From Buchnera aphidicola (Hyalopterus amygdali) (GTDB taxonomy: Bacteria > Pseudomonadota > Gammaproteobacteria > Enterobacterales > Enterobacteriaceae): a DNA stretch of 64,000 bases. The first letter of the stretch is position 1. The number at the start of each line of letters is the position of its first letter. The position numbers were made by a program, and so were the translations under genes. Where the stretch lies: the NCBI RefSeq assembly GCF_964059015.1, contig NZ_OZ060383.1:496001-560000 (forward strand). Direction: 5' to 3'. Positions 1 through 9,940 of the stretch are shown one piece after another. The notes under the pieces were generated by a model that was not told the DNA's origin, did no database searches, and saw only the letters and a program-made list of their open reading frames with translations.

Positions 1-1
1 A

Positions 2-118
2 AATAAAGATTTAAAAATTTTGCAAAAAGATATTTTATATACTGCTATTACAAGAGCACGAAAAACAATAAAAATTTTTTCAATAAAAGATATATTGATG
101 AAAAGTCTTAAAATTTAA
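2..118 (+). CDS. recD: RecD, exonuclease V alpha subunit (C-terminal end only)
   Basis: The open frame enters from the left edge and gives 38 residues before TAA. It contains LYTAITRAR, the conserved superfamily 1 helicase motif VI that sits close to the C terminus of RecD, where its arginines act in ATP hydrolysis. RecD is the fast 5'-3' helicase subunit of the RecBCD double-strand break repair enzyme. The stop overlaps the stop of the convergent argA by 4 bases. A recB-recD-argA neighbourhood is expected in E. coli and Buchnera. Only the end is visible, so integrity of the gene cannot be judged. Confidence 0.8.
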   Translation, partial: NKDLKILQKDILYTAITRARKTIKIFSIKDILMKSLKI

Positions 119-1443
119 ATTAAATCAATCATTAAAATTTTAGAACAGCGATGATAATTATACATTTTTTTTCTACTTTCAGGTAGCATATCTACATTTA
201 CTAAAACAAAACCTCTTTCTTGAAACCAATGGATACTTTTAGTAGTTAAAACAAAAATTTTTCTTAATTTCATATTTATAGCATTTAATTTTATACTTTT
301 TAGTAAAGAATCTCCTCTCGAAGAATTACGATAATCAGGATGTACAGCTACACATGCCATTTCTCCTATCATTTCTTTAAAAAAAGGATACAATGCGGCA
401 CAAGCAATAGTTAAGTTATCACGTTCAATAATAGTAAATTTATCTACTTCTATTTCTAATTGTTCTCTTGATCTACGAACTAAAATTCCTTCCCTTTCTA
501 AAGGACGAATTAATTCTAATATACCACCAATGTCATGAATATTTGCTCGCCTAATTTTTTCAGCAGACTCCATAACTATTTGTGTACCAATTCCATCACG
601 AGAAAATAATTCTTGCAACAATGCTCCGTTTTTATGATAACTAATTAAATGACTACGATTGACTCCGCTTTTACAAGCTTTTATAGCACTTCTTAAAAAT
701 CGAACTGTGGAAGAAATATAATTACCTTTTTTTTCTAATTTTTTGATTTTATTTTTTATATCATCGGGAAATAATTCAGAAATAGTTTTTCCTTTATTAT
801 CAACAACACCTTGTTTACCACAAAAACCTATCATTTTTTCTACTTTTAATTTAATGCTTACTTCTGTAGCGATTTCTTCAGATGTTAAATTAAAGCTTTC
901 TCCTGTAACAGAAACAGCTACCGGACCAATTAAGACTATAGATCCATTATTCAACTGACAATCAATAGCTTTTTTATCAATTCTTCTAACACGACCACTA
1001 TGACAATAATCTATCCCGTCATCTACACCTAAAGGTTGAGCAATAATAAAATTACCACTGACAACATTAATATTTGCACCTTGTAAAGGGGTATTAGTAA
1101 GACTCATTGAAAGTCGTGCAGTAATATCTAATTGTAATCTCCCCGCGGCTTGTTTAACTTGTTCTAAAGATAATATATCAGTAATGCGAACATATTTATG
1201 ATAAATTATTTTAATTTTTTTTTCGTTTAAATTAGCATTAATTTGAGGGCAAGAACCATATACTACAATTAAACGAATACCTAAACTATGAAGTAATCCT
1301 ATATCATTGATAATACCAGAAAAATTTCCATATTTAATTGCTTCTCCGCTCAGCATAATTACAAATGTCTTGCCGCGATGCGCATTGATATAAGGAACAC
1401 TATGGCGAAAACACTGAACTAATTCAGTAGTACGCTCTATCAT
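115..1443 (-). CDS. argA: N-acetylglutamate synthase
   Basis: This enzyme acetylates glutamate from acetyl-CoA, the first committed step of arginine synthesis in the cytoplasm. The 442 residues match the usual length of about 443. An amino-acid-kinase-like domain occupies roughly residues 1-280, starting with the [10 protein letters not shown] strand and including the [10 protein letters not shown] segment. A GNAT acetyltransferase domain follows at about 295-430, with acetyl-CoA-binding region [17 protein letters not shown]. The kinase-like domain is the arginine feedback site in homologues. The gene converges on recD with a 4-base overlap. Retention fits the role of the symbiont in supplying arginine to its host. 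Confidence 0.95.
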   Translation of the reverse strand: MIERTTELVQCFRHSVPYINAHRGKTFVIMLSGEAIKYGNFSGIINDIGLLHSLGIRLIVVYGSCPQINANLNEKKIKIIYHKYVRITDILSLEQVKQAAGRLQLDITARLSMSLTNTPLQGANINVVSGNFIIAQPLGVDDGIDYCHSGRVRRIDKKAIDCQLNNGSIVLIGPVAVSVTGESFNLTSEEIATEVSIKLKVEKMIGFCGKQGVVDNKGKTISELFPDDIKNKIKKLEKKGNYISSTVRFLRSAIKACKSGVNRSHLISYHKNGALLQELFSRDGIGTQIVMESAEKIRRANIHDIGGILELIRPLEREGILVRRSREQLEIEVDKFTIIERDNLTIACAALYPFFKEMIGEMACVAVHPDYRNSSRGDSLLKSIKLNAINMKLRKIFVLTTKSIHWFQERGFVLVNVDMLPESRKKMYNYHRCSKILMIDLI

Positions 1444-1541
1444 GACAATCCTCTTGCATTTTCATTTAAATCTATATATTATTTTTTTATGCAATTCATT
1501 ATTTATTTTTTTTAAACTTATATAATTAATCTAAAAAAATT

Positions 1542-1571
1542 AAAAAAAAATCGTCATAATTTTATTATGAC
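1542..1571 (-). terminator. Rho-independent terminator of the initiator tRNA gene
   Basis: Read on the minus strand, downstream of the tRNA, GTCATAA and TTATGAC form a 7-bp stem with a 5-base loop. It is followed after two bases by a run of nine T. This is one of the few classical terminators in the window. Confidence 0.7.
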
Positions 1572-1640
1572 TTCTAAAGAAGGTAAAAAATAAAAGATTT
1601 TTTTTAAAAAATGGAGGTGTTTATTTAGAATGTATAAAAT

Positions 1641-1717
<77 letters not shown>

Positions 1718-1841
1718 CCTATTAATTCTAAATTTTACCCCTTAAAAAAAAAAAAATCAACCTTTTTATAATAATTTTTTTTAAAAAGAGAAAATATATT
1801 TTTTATAAAAAAATAATCTTAAAAGATTTTAAATAAATACT

Positions 1842-2930
1842 ATGCTCAATTCTTCTATACTATTAGATAATATTAAAAAATTAACATTAATTTTAACTTT
1901 TATTTTTACAGTTTCTTTTTCAAATAATAATATTCAACAGGGAAAGCAATATAAAAATAAACTTATTAAAAATTTCACAAATATAAAAAAAATAAATATA
2001 ACTAATAAACTATCTAATAAAAAAGAATTTCTTCTACAAATTGAAAAAATTAAATCTCATTCCCCAAATTTATATTTGAAAAATATATCTATTTATAATG
2101 CTATAATGACTTGGTTAAAAAAAACAAAAAATATTAATAAATTAAATAATTTTGGTGTTAATTTATTACAAATGAAAGGTGTAGACAACTATGGGAATGT
2201 TAAAATAACTGGTTATTACACACCAGTGATTAAAGCAAGTAAAATAAAAAAAAGAAATTTTATATATCCAATATATCGAATTCCTTTAAATTTTAAAAAA
2301 AATGAAAAATTACCACAAAGAAAAGAAATTTATAAAGGTATATTAAAAAAAAAATATATTTTAGCTTATAGTAATTCTTTAATAGATAACTTTATTATGG
2401 AAATACAAGGAAGTGGTTTTATAGATTATGGGGACAAAAAACCACTAGTTTTTTTTAGTTATGCAAAAAAAAATAATTGGCCCTATACTAGTATAGGTAA
2501 AATTTTAATACAAAATGGAGAAATAAAAAAAAGTAACATATCAATGCAAACAATTAAAACATGGTGTAAACAACATACTGAAGAAGAAATACAAAATTTA
2601 TTTGAAAAAAATAAATCTTTTGTTTTTTTTAAAGAAACAAAAAAACGAGAAGTATATGGATCTAGTTCAGTACCATTAGTTGCAGGAGCATCAGTAGCTG
2701 TAGACAATTCTATTATAAAAAGTGGAAATGTAATTTTAGCAAAAATTCCCTTACTTGATGAACATGGTGTGTTTATTCATAAATACGAAATACGTTTATT
2801 AGTTGCATTAGACGTAGGAGGTATGATTAAAGGACAACATTTTGATATGTATGAAGGAATAGGGGATCAAGCAGGAATAAAAGCAGGTTTTTATAATCAT
2901 TATGGATATGCTTGGATACTTAAAACTTAA
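1842..2930 (+). CDS. mltA: Membrane-bound lytic murein transglycosylase A
   Basis: MltA cleaves peptidoglycan glycan strands and leaves 1,6-anhydromuramic acid ends. The 362 residues compare with about 365 in E. coli. The C-terminal half is strongly conserved, including [28 protein letters not shown] and [14 protein letters not shown]. The Asp of ALDVGG, about residue 324, is the expected catalytic acid. The N terminus has a hydrophobic segment (about 13-26) but no cysteine, so the lipoprotein signal known in E. coli MltA is absent and the protein is probably secreted or anchored by the uncleaved segment. An A10 run lies in frame at 2345-2354. It heads a same-strand cluster, 17 bases before ribE. 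Confidence 0.93.
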   Translation: MLNSSILLDNIKKLTLILTFIFTVSFSNNNIQQGKQYKNKLIKNFTNIKKINITNKLSNKKEFLLQIEKIKSHSPNLYLKNISIYNAIMTWLKKTKNINKLNNFGVNLLQMKGVDNYGNVKITGYYTPVIKASKIKKRNFIYPIYRIPLNFKKNEKLPQRKEIYKGILKKKYILAYSNSLIDNFIMEIQGSGFIDYGDKKPLVFFSYAKKNNWPYTSIGKILIQNGEIKKSNISMQTIKTWCKQHTEEEIQNLFEKNKSFVFFKETKKREVYGSSSVPLVAGASVAVDNSIIKSGNVILAKIPLLDEHGVFIHKYEIRLLVALDVGGMIKGQHFDMYEGIGDQAGIKAGFYNHYGYAWILKT

Positions 2931-2947
2931 ATTAAAAAAGAAAAATT

Positions 2948-3421
2948 ATGAATATTATTCAATCAGGAATTAAAGTTAAAAACATTTCAATTGCAATTAT
3001 TATTGCTAGATTTAATGAATTTATTAATCAACATCTATTATCTGGAGCCATAGACACGTTAACAAGAATAGGAAGCGTAGAAAAAGAAAAAATTGTACAA
3101 ATATATGTACCTGGAACGTGTGAAATACCGGTAGTAGCAAGTTATATTGCAAATTCTAATAAATATAATGCTATAATTGCAATAGGTACAATTATTCAAG
3201 GTAGTACAGATCATTTTAAATACATTGCAAGTGATGTTTATAGTAATCTTTCAAAAATAAGCACAAAATATTTCATTCCAATTACGTTAGGCGTATTAAT
3301 AACAAAAAATATTCAACAATCTATTGAAAGATCAGGTACAAAAATGGGTAATAAGGGATCCGAAGCTGCACTAGCTGCATTAGAAATGATAAATATAATG
3401 AAAAAATTAAAAAAAATATAA
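2948..3421 (+). CDS. ribE: 6,7-dimethyl-8-ribityllumazine synthase
   Basis: This enzyme condenses 5-amino-6-ribitylaminouracil with dihydroxybutanone phosphate, the penultimate step of riboflavin synthesis. At 157 residues it has family length. Visible motifs are ARFNEFIN near residue 20, VPGTCEIPVVA (54-64), AIGTIIQGSTDHF with the catalytic histidine at 89, and RSGTKMGNKGSEAALAALEM at the C terminus. The enzyme is also called RibH. It lies 9 bases before thiL and close to ribD1 and ribD2. The E. coli order is ribD-ribE-nusB-thiL, so the cluster is rearranged here. I see no FMN riboswitch upstream. Confidence 0.95.
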   Translation: MNIIQSGIKVKNISIAIIIARFNEFINQHLLSGAIDTLTRIGSVEKEKIVQIYVPGTCEIPVVASYIANSNKYNAIIAIGTIIQGSTDHFKYIASDVYSNLSKISTKYFIPITLGVLITKNIQQSIERSGTKMGNKGSEAALAALEMINIMKKLKKI

Positions 3422-3430
3422 GATTAAATC

Positions 3431-4402
3431 ATGAAATACAATGAATTTAATATTATATCTAAATTTTTTAAAAATCAACAAAAAAAAGATAAAAATCAAA
3501 TTACAGGAATAGGAGATGATAGTGCATTAATAAAAATACCTAAAAATAATATGCTTGCTATTAGTACCGATACTCTAGTAGAAGATATACACTTTTTAAA
3601 AAATACTAATCCTAAAGATTTAGCATATAAAAGTGTAGCAGTAAATCTTAGTGATCTTGCTGCAATGGGTGCTATACCAAAATGGATTACGTTGTCTATG
3701 ACAATGCCAAAATCTGATGCTAAATGGTTAAAAATATTCAGCAAAAGCTTTTTTAATATTTTAAATAAATATAAATTAAAGTTAATTGGAGGAGATACAA
3801 ATTGTGGACCATTGAGTATTACAATAAGCGTTTATGGATTAATACACGGAAATAAGTCATTGTTACGTAGTAATGCTAAAAATGAAGATTTAATATATGT
3901 CACAGGCAGCCTGGGAGAAAGTGCTGCAGGTTGTTTTTTACTACAAAAAAAAATTTTTTTAAGAAATATAAATATACGAAATTTTTTAATTAAAAAACAT
4001 CTAAAACCAATTCCTAGAATAAACGAAGGATTATTACTAAAAGATATTGCTAATTCAGCTATTGACATATCAGATGGTTTAATTTCTGATTTAGGACATA
4101 TACTAAAAAGCAGCAAATGTGGCGCTAATATTGATTTAAACAAAATACCTATATCTAAAAATTTAAAAAATAATTTTAAATCTAGCCAATATTTAGACTG
4201 GGCTTTACATACAGGAGAAGATTATGAATTATGTTTTACTATCCCAAAAAAAAATATTGAAAAATTAAATTTTTCTATTAAAAAAAAATTAATTCAATGT
4301 ACATGCATAGGTTATATTACACCAATTGAAAAAGAATTAAATCTAACAAGAAATAAAAAAAAAATAATTTTAAATAAAACAGGTTTTAATCATTTTATTT
4401 AA
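3431..4402 (+). CDS. thiL: Thiamine-monophosphate kinase
   Basis: ThiL phosphorylates thiamine monophosphate to the cofactor thiamine diphosphate. The 323 residues fit the family. Recognisable elements are the N-terminal GIGDDSALI metal- and ATP-binding segment (about 27-35), STDTLVEDIHF (about 45-55), the LAAMGA segment near 76, GGDTNCGPLSITISVYG near 120, and the C-terminal HTGEDYELCFT segment. No other thiamine synthesis gene is in the window, so its substrate must come from elsewhere. A9 (4246-4254) and A10 (4355-4364) runs lie in frame, a frameshift risk in a genome like this. Confidence 0.93.
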   Translation: MKYNEFNIISKFFKNQQKKDKNQITGIGDDSALIKIPKNNMLAISTDTLVEDIHFLKNTNPKDLAYKSVAVNLSDLAAMGAIPKWITLSMTMPKSDAKWLKIFSKSFFNILNKYKLKLIGGDTNCGPLSITISVYGLIHGNKSLLRSNAKNEDLIYVTGSLGESAAGCFLLQKKIFLRNINIRNFLIKKHLKPIPRINEGLLLKDIANSAIDISDGLISDLGHILKSSKCGANIDLNKIPISKNLKNNFKSSQYLDWALHTGEDYELCFTIPKKNIEKLNFSIKKKLIQCTCIGYITPIEKELNLTRNKKKIILNKTGFNHFI

Positions 4403-4424
4403 AAAAAATAATGTTTGGTGATAT

Positions 4425-4868
4425 ATGAAAGATATATTTTATATGAAAAGAGCAATAAAAATTAGTAAATTAGGAGAATTTACAACTTCTCCTAATCCTA
4501 ATGTTGGTTGTGTTATTGTGAATAACAATAAAATTGTAGGAGAAGGATGGCATCAACAATACGGGGAAAATCATGCTGAAATTAATGCTTTAAATATAGC
4601 AGGAGAAAAAGCAAAAGGTGCAACGGCATATATTACATTAGAACCATGTAATTATTTTGGAAAAACGCCTCCATGTTGTGATGCTATTATAAAATATGGA
4701 ATAAAAAATGTAATAATATCTAATTTAGATCCTAATCCAAAAGTATCTGGAAAAGGAGTCTTATATCTTAGAGAAAAAGGTGTTTTTGTAAAAATAGGAT
4801 TAATGTCACAAGAAGCTCAAAAATATAATAAAGGCTTTTTTAAAAGAATGAAAACAGGATTGCCATGA
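4425..4868 (+). CDS. ribD1: Riboflavin deaminase domain protein RibD1
   Basis: This is the pyrimidine deaminase half of RibD, which deaminates diaminohydroxyphosphoribosylaminopyrimidine. The 147 residues carry the zinc-dependent deaminase signature H50-A-E52 and PCNYFGKTPPC with C75 and C84. The last residues, RMKTGLP, correspond to the linker that runs into the reductase domain in fused RibD. The stop is a UGA at 4866-4868, and the same reading frame continues immediately as reductase sequence ([12 protein letters not shown]). The gene is therefore a RibD split by a single in-frame stop codon. Confidence 0.92.
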   Translation: MKDIFYMKRAIKISKLGEFTTSPNPNVGCVIVNNNKIVGEGWHQQYGENHAEINALNIAGEKAKGATAYITLEPCNYFGKTPPCCDAIIKYGIKNVIISNLDPNPKVSGKGVLYLREKGVFVKIGLMSQEAQKYNKGFFKRMKTGLP

Positions 4869-4886
4869 ATACAATTAAAATTAGCA

Positions 4887-5540
4887 ATGTCGATAGATGG
4901 AAGAATAGCTATGAAAAACGGCGAAAGTCAATGGATTACTTCCAAACTTTCACGTCAAGACGTACAAGAATTTCGCGCAAAAAGCTCAGCTATACTTACT
5001 AGCAGCCAAACCATATTAAATGATAATCCTTTATTAAATGTACGTCATAAAGATTTTAATAAAAAAATGCTATCTAAATTTCCAAAAAAAATCTTTCAAC
5101 ATCCTACAAGAGTCATTATAGATAGTAAAAATCGTATTAAAAAATCACATAAAATAATGCAAACAGAAGAAAAAATTTTATTAATGCGATTAAAATTAGA
5201 TGAAGAAACATGGCCAAAAAATATAAAACAAATTATAATTAAACCAAATAAAAAAAATATTGACATATTATCTGTTTTAAAATTTTTAGGAAAATTAGAA
5301 ATGAATAATGTATGGATAGAAGCGGGTAGTACGCTGTCTGGACATTTTTTAAAACTAGAATTAATTGATGAAATTATTATATATATCGCACCTAAAATAT
5401 TAGGACATGAAGCTAAGCCACTTTTCCTCCTAAAGAAAAAAATAAAATTATTTGAGTGTTTAAAATTTAATTTTAAAGATATTTGTCAAATAGGACCTGA
5501 TATACGATTAAAATTAGAGCCTAAAAATAAAAAATATTAA
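4887..5540 (+). CDS. ribD2: Riboflavin reductase domain protein RibD2
   Basis: This is the reductase half of RibD, which reduces the ribosyl side chain of the aminouracil intermediate with NADPH. From the ATG at 4887 it has 217 residues, with [37 protein letters not shown] and the [12 protein letters not shown] segment near the C terminus. The ATG is exactly in frame with ribD1 and 18 bases after its UGA. Starting there removes IQLKLA, part of the first strand of the domain, so an earlier non-AUG start such as ATA at 4869 or readthrough is possible. No clear ribosome binding site precedes 4887, so coupling to ribD1 translation is likely. Confidence 0.85.
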   Translation: MSIDGRIAMKNGESQWITSKLSRQDVQEFRAKSSAILTSSQTILNDNPLLNVRHKDFNKKMLSKFPKKIFQHPTRVIIDSKNRIKKSHKIMQTEEKILLMRLKLDEETWPKNIKQIIIKPNKKNIDILSVLKFLGKLEMNNVWIEAGSTLSGHFLKLELIDEIIIYIAPKILGHEAKPLFLLKKKIKLFECLKFNFKDICQIGPDIRLKLEPKNKKY

Positions 5541-5567
5541 AACATCCAACTATATTAAGAAAAACTT

Positions 5568-5996
5568 ATGACAATAAAACCGCTGTTTAGACGAAAAGCT
5601 CGTGCATGTGCATTACAAATGCTATATTCTTGGGAAATTTCTCGGAATAATATAAAACATGATGCAATAGAATTCTTAAAAGAAAGAAATAAAAAAAACA
5701 TTGATATTACATATTTTTACGAATTAATCATAGGAATAACCTATGATTATCAAAATATAGATAATTTAATGAAACCATATTTATCTCGTTCATTAAAAAA
5801 AATAGGTCCAATTGAAAAAGCTATACTGAGAATATCATTTTATGAATTATACAAAAGAAATGATATACCCTATAAGGTATCTATTAATGAAGGTATTGAA
5901 TTAGCAAAATTATTCGGATCTGCAGATAGTCATAAATTTATTAATGGTGTTTTAGATAAAGCGGCATTAAAAATAAAAAATTTAAAAAATTATTAA
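5568..5996 (+). CDS. nusB: Transcription antitermination factor NusB
   Basis: NusB binds boxA RNA with NusE (ribosomal protein S10) and supports antitermination of rRNA transcription. The 142 residues match the family (139 in E. coli). Conserved segments include the N-terminal [18 protein letters not shown] and the C-terminal [31 protein letters not shown], split here by only a few variable residues. It closes the rib cluster. Its stop lies 8 bases from the stop of the convergent dxs, leaving no room for a terminator. Confidence 0.94.
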   Translation: MTIKPLFRRKARACALQMLYSWEISRNNIKHDAIEFLKERNKKNIDITYFYELIIGITYDYQNIDNLMKPYLSRSLKKIGPIEKAILRISFYELYKRNDIPYKVSINEGIELAKLFGSADSHKFINGVLDKAALKIKNLKNY

Positions 5997-6004
5997 AAAC
6001 AATA

Positions 6005-7759
6005 TTATTCTAACGACAACCAAGAAATTATTTGATTATAAATTCCTTTTTCATCTAGTTGATAATCATAATGAATTTCTTCTTGACTACCTTGTTCAAT
6101 AAATATATCTGGCAAACCAATATTTAAAACTGGAAGAAATTTTTTTTTTGTCATGATAAATTCATTCACAGCACTACCTGCACCACCAGCAATAACACCT
6201 TCTTCAATAGTAACTAAAAACTTATATTTTAAAGATATATTTGCAATCATATCTGTATCTAAAGGTTTTACAAAGCGCATATCAACAAGCGTTGCATTTA
6301 ATTTTTCGGCAGCTAAGTAAGTATTATGTAACAAAGCCCCAAAATTTAAAATAGCTATTTTTTTCCCAATTCTTTTAACGATAGATTTACCTAATGGGAT
6401 GATACTCATTGCTTGTAACGGAACACCAATGCCATTACCTTTAGGATATCTTACCACGCTAGGTCCTTTTTTATACATATAACCAGTATATAACATTTGT
6501 CTACATTCATTTTCATTACTTGGAGTCATAATAATAATTCCGGGAATACATCTTAGATAAGATAGATCAAAAATACCTTGATGAGTTGGACCATCGTGTC
6601 CTACTACGCCTCCTCGATCAACAGCAAATAAAATTGATAATTTTTGTAATGCAACATCATGTATAATTTGATCATAAGCTCTTTGTAAAAAAGTAGAATA
6701 TATAGATACAATAGGTTTATATCCTGCAATAGCAAGACCGGCTGCAAAAGTAACTGCATGTTGTTCAGCAATTGCGACATCAAAATATTGATCAGGAAAA
6801 AGACGAGAAAAACGCAACATTCCGGAACCTTCGCACATAGCAGGAGTAATAGCCATTATTTTTTTATCAAATTCTGCTACTTCGCATAACCAAGAACCAA
6901 ATACATCTGAATAAGTAAGAGATTTAGAAGATGAAAATTGAGGTACCGTATGCCATTTTATAGGATTTAACTCTGAAGGAAGATATCCTTTTCCTTTTTT
7001 GGTTATTAAATGTAATAAACAACTTTCTTTTTTATTCTTTATTTTTTTTAAAATTTTAATCAACTTAAAAATATCATGTCCATCATAAGGACCTAAATAT
7101 TTAAAACTTAAATTTTCAAATATCGAATGACTAACAATCAAATTATTTTTTTTTATATCTCTTAAAGATTGTAAATGTTTATTTAAAGCACCTATGTTTC
7201 TTGAAATAGACATTTGATTATCGTTTAATATAATCAACAGATCGGACTGAACTGATCCAGCATGATTCATAGCTTCAAATGCCATTCCAGCAGTCATAGC
7301 TCCATCACCAATAACACAGACTGTTTTCCTATTTTTTCCTTCTTTTTGAGCAGCAATTGATAAACCTAAACCTGCACTAATTGAAGTAGAAGAATGACCA
7401 ACACTTAAAATATCATATTCACTTTCTTCTCGAAATGGAAAAGGATGTAATCCATTTTTTTTTCTAATACTACTAATTTTTTTCCCTCTTCCTGTTAATA
7501 TCTTATGAGGATAAGATTGATGTCCTACATCCCATAATAAATTATCAAATGGTGTATCATAAACATAATGCAAGGCAACTGTAATTTCAATAACACCTAA
7601 TCCAGAAGCAAAATGCCCTGGAGTCATAAATGCTATATCCAATAAATATTTTCGTAATTCTATACATAATTGTGGTAATTTTTCAATCGATAAAAGACGT
7701 AAACGCTGTACTGAACCAGCAAAAGATAAAATTGGATATTTTTTCATATCAAAATTCAT
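6005..7759 (-). CDS. dxs: 1-deoxy-D-xylulose-5-phosphate synthase
   Basis: Dxs condenses pyruvate and glyceraldehyde 3-phosphate with thiamine diphosphate, the entry step of the MEP isoprenoid pathway. The 584 residues are somewhat shorter than the 620 of E. coli. The thiamine-binding [15 protein letters not shown] begins near residue 151. [15 protein letters not shown] and GPYDGHD are present, and the second transketolase domain holds [15 protein letters not shown] with the catalytic glutamate. It lies 19 bases downstream of ispA in the same direction, and thiL in this window makes its cofactor. Confidence 0.95.
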   Translation of the reverse strand: MNFDMKKYPILSFAGSVQRLRLLSIEKLPQLCIELRKYLLDIAFMTPGHFASGLGVIEITVALHYVYDTPFDNLLWDVGHQSYPHKILTGRGKKISSIRKKNGLHPFPFREESEYDILSVGHSSTSISAGLGLSIAAQKEGKNRKTVCVIGDGAMTAGMAFEAMNHAGSVQSDLLIILNDNQMSISRNIGALNKHLQSLRDIKKNNLIVSHSIFENLSFKYLGPYDGHDIFKLIKILKKIKNKKESCLLHLITKKGKGYLPSELNPIKWHTVPQFSSSKSLTYSDVFGSWLCEVAEFDKKIMAITPAMCEGSGMLRFSRLFPDQYFDVAIAEQHAVTFAAGLAIAGYKPIVSIYSTFLQRAYDQIIHDVALQKLSILFAVDRGGVVGHDGPTHQGIFDLSYLRCIPGIIIMTPSNENECRQMLYTGYMYKKGPSVVRYPKGNGIGVPLQAMSIIPLGKSIVKRIGKKIAILNFGALLHNTYLAAEKLNATLVDMRFVKPLDTDMIANISLKYKFLVTIEEGVIAGGAGSAVNEFIMTKKKFLPVLNIGLPDIFIEQGSQEEIHYDYQLDEKGIYNQIISWLSLE

Positions 7760-7778
7760 TGGATGCTCATTATTAAAC

Positions 7779-8663
7779 TTATTTAGAACGTTGAATTATA
7801 AATTGAGTTAAGAGTTCTAACGTACTAACATTAAAATCTTCTTCTTTTAAACATTCTAATGCAAAAAATGATAATTTATATAATTCTTTTACTTTATTTT
7901 GAGATTTTTTTAATCCTATTAATAAAGGATATGTTTTTTTTATTATGTTATTCTTATGTTTCATCTTATTAAGATCATATTTTAGATCAAAAATATCATC
8001 TTGAATTTGAAAAGCTAAACCAATAGAGATAGCAAACTTATCTAAAAGTAATGAAATTTTTGTAGAAATATTATTTGAAGAAAAATATACTAGACGTATA
8101 GCACATCTAATTAAAAAAGCAGTTTTATATAGATTAATTTCATCTAATTCAGATACATGTGTTATTTTTTGTTTTTCTAAATCCAATGCCTGACCAATAC
8201 ACATTCCAGTGGATCCAATAGAATTGGATAATTCAGAAATCATTTTTAAACGTACAATATCAGTTACGCCAGGCATAATATGGCTAGATAAAATATTAAA
8301 CGCTAATCCCTGTAAAGCATCACCTGCTAATAAAGCAAAATTTTCGCCATACTTTATATGACAAGAAAGTTGTCCTCTTCTATAAGAATCATTATCTAAA
8401 CATGGTAAGTCATCATGAATTAAAGAATATGAATGAATTAATTCAATCACTGCAGATATAATATCAAGTGTAACTATGTTGACTGAAAAAGTTTGACCAG
8501 TAGCATATACTAAACATGAACGTAATCTCTTACCACCAAGCAAAGTACTATATCGCATTGCCTTTAAAAGAATAGATTTTTGAAAAGGTAATTCTTTTAT
8601 TATTTGAAATAATTTTTTATTTATACGATTGCAATAAATATCATAGAAAGAAGAAAAATTCAT
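7779..8663 (-). CDS. ispA: Farnesyl diphosphate synthase
   Basis: IspA condenses dimethylallyl and isopentenyl diphosphates to geranyl and farnesyl diphosphate, precursors of undecaprenyl phosphate and quinone side chains. The 294 residues carry both aspartate-rich motifs, [13 protein letters not shown] (first, near residue 80) and QIQDDIFD (second, near 217), plus the GGKRLR pyrophosphate-binding loop near 43. It is upstream of dxs in the same direction, as in the ispA-dxs operon of E. coli, although xseB is not seen beside it. Confidence 0.94.
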   Translation of the reverse strand: MNFSSFYDIYCNRINKKLFQIIKELPFQKSILLKAMRYSTLLGGKRLRSCLVYATGQTFSVNIVTLDIISAVIELIHSYSLIHDDLPCLDNDSYRRGQLSCHIKYGENFALLAGDALQGLAFNILSSHIMPGVTDIVRLKMISELSNSIGSTGMCIGQALDLEKQKITHVSELDEINLYKTAFLIRCAIRLVYFSSNNISTKISLLLDKFAISIGLAFQIQDDIFDLKYDLNKMKHKNNIIKKTYPLLIGLKKSQNKVKELYKLSFFALECLKEEDFNVSTLELLTQFIIQRSK

Positions 8664-8723
8664 TTGTATGCACCTAAAAAAATATTTAAATAATAAAAAT
8701 ATATAAATTATACTATAAAAAAA

Positions 8724-9896
8724 TTACTTCTTACAAAAAAAACTCAACATTAACCATGTAAGGGTAACAAAAATATCGAATAAAACAATTTTTGTTGTAC
8801 TTAAAAAAGAAGACAAAAATCCATTTAATATTCCACCAAAAGCTATACCTAAAAATTGACTAGTAGAATAAATGCTCATTATACTACCTTTGTAATTCTT
8901 AATAGATATTGTTTGACTTAAATTTGAAGGTAGAAAGATTTCTAACATATTAAAAGCAATGAAAAAAATTTGTAAAAAAAATATCAAAGCTATCAAATTG
9001 TGTTGTGATAATAAAAAAATCAAAAATGATAAAAAAATAAAAAAAATACATATTTCAATAGCATTTTTTACAAAAAAATAAATTTTGAAATAAAAAACAA
9101 AAAGAAATAATATAAGAAAAGATAATATTATAGTAATAAAATAAACTATCCAATGAGAGTTTAATGAAAGACCAGATAGTTCTAATTCATTTGGTATAAT
9201 TAAAAAAGTCATAGTTAATAAAAAATGAAGAAAAAAAACACCAAAATAAAATCTAAAAAAAATTTTATTAAACAAAAATTGTATGGCATGTTGACGAATA
9301 TTTTTCTCATAACTTGCTAGTTTATTTTTAGAACAAGGAATAAAAAAAACAACAACTAAAATACAAAAAATAGATAATATAGAAGAAATCCAAAAAATAG
9401 AAAAAAAACTAAAAGTATCAGCAATTAAAGGAGCTGAAACAAAAGCAATTAAAAAAGAAATAGCAAAACTTGCACCTATAGCAGAAATTGATTTAACACG
9501 ATTCTCTTTTCGAATTAAATCAGATAATAACGCCATAGAAACACCAGATATTGCACCAGATCCTTGTACAGCTCTTCCAATAATTAAACTCCAAATAGAA
9601 TGAGTACTAATGCAAATAAGACTTCCAATAAAAAAAAGTAAAAGACCAAATATAAGTATTTTTTTTCGACTAAATCTATCAGATAATATTCCAAAAGGGA
9701 TTTGAAAAATCATTTGAGTTATTGCATAAATGCCAATTGATAAACCAATTAAAAATTTATTACTGTTATTTAAGTTTAATCCATATTTACTAACAATAGG
9801 TAGAACTGAAAATATACCTATCATTCGCAATAAAAAAACAATACAGAAACTTAATGTAACTTGTAATTCTATAAAATTCATTTTATAATTTTTCAC
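8724..9896 (-). CDS. yajR: MFS transporter, YajR-like
   Basis: This is a polytopic membrane protein of 390 residues with about twelve hydrophobic segments. The major facilitator loop signature between helices 2 and 3 reads GILSDRFSRKKILI, and GRAVQGSGAISGV follows. The similarity and its place beside the cyo operon (cyoE-yajR in E. coli) identify it as YajR, whose substrate is not established. E. coli YajR has an extra C-terminal ferredoxin-like YAM domain. This protein ends straight after the last membrane segment, so that domain is missing. It is one of few transporters seen in this window. Confidence 0.8.
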   Translation of the reverse strand: MKNYKMNFIELQVTLSFCIVFLLRMIGIFSVLPIVSKYGLNLNNSNKFLIGLSIGIYAITQMIFQIPFGILSDRFSRKKILIFGLLLFFIGSLICISTHSIWSLIIGRAVQGSGAISGVSMALLSDLIRKENRVKSISAIGASFAISFLIAFVSAPLIADTFSFFSIFWISSILSIFCILVVVFFIPCSKNKLASYEKNIRQHAIQFLFNKIFFRFYFGVFFLHFLLTMTFLIIPNELELSGLSLNSHWIVYFITIILSFLILFLFVFYFKIYFFVKNAIEICIFFIFLSFLIFLLSQHNLIALIFFLQIFFIAFNMLEIFLPSNLSQTISIKNYKGSIMSIYSTSQFLGIAFGGILNGFLSSFLSTTKIVLFDIFVTLTWLMLSFFCKK

Positions 9897-9940
9897 AATT
9901 TAACTCAATTTTTATTAAAATTTTATATCTTATTTAAATT

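Noticed and set aside
2931-4424. FMN or TPP riboswitch for ribE, thiL or ribD
   Set aside because: The gaps are 9-22 bases, far too short for such elements, and no core motif is visible.
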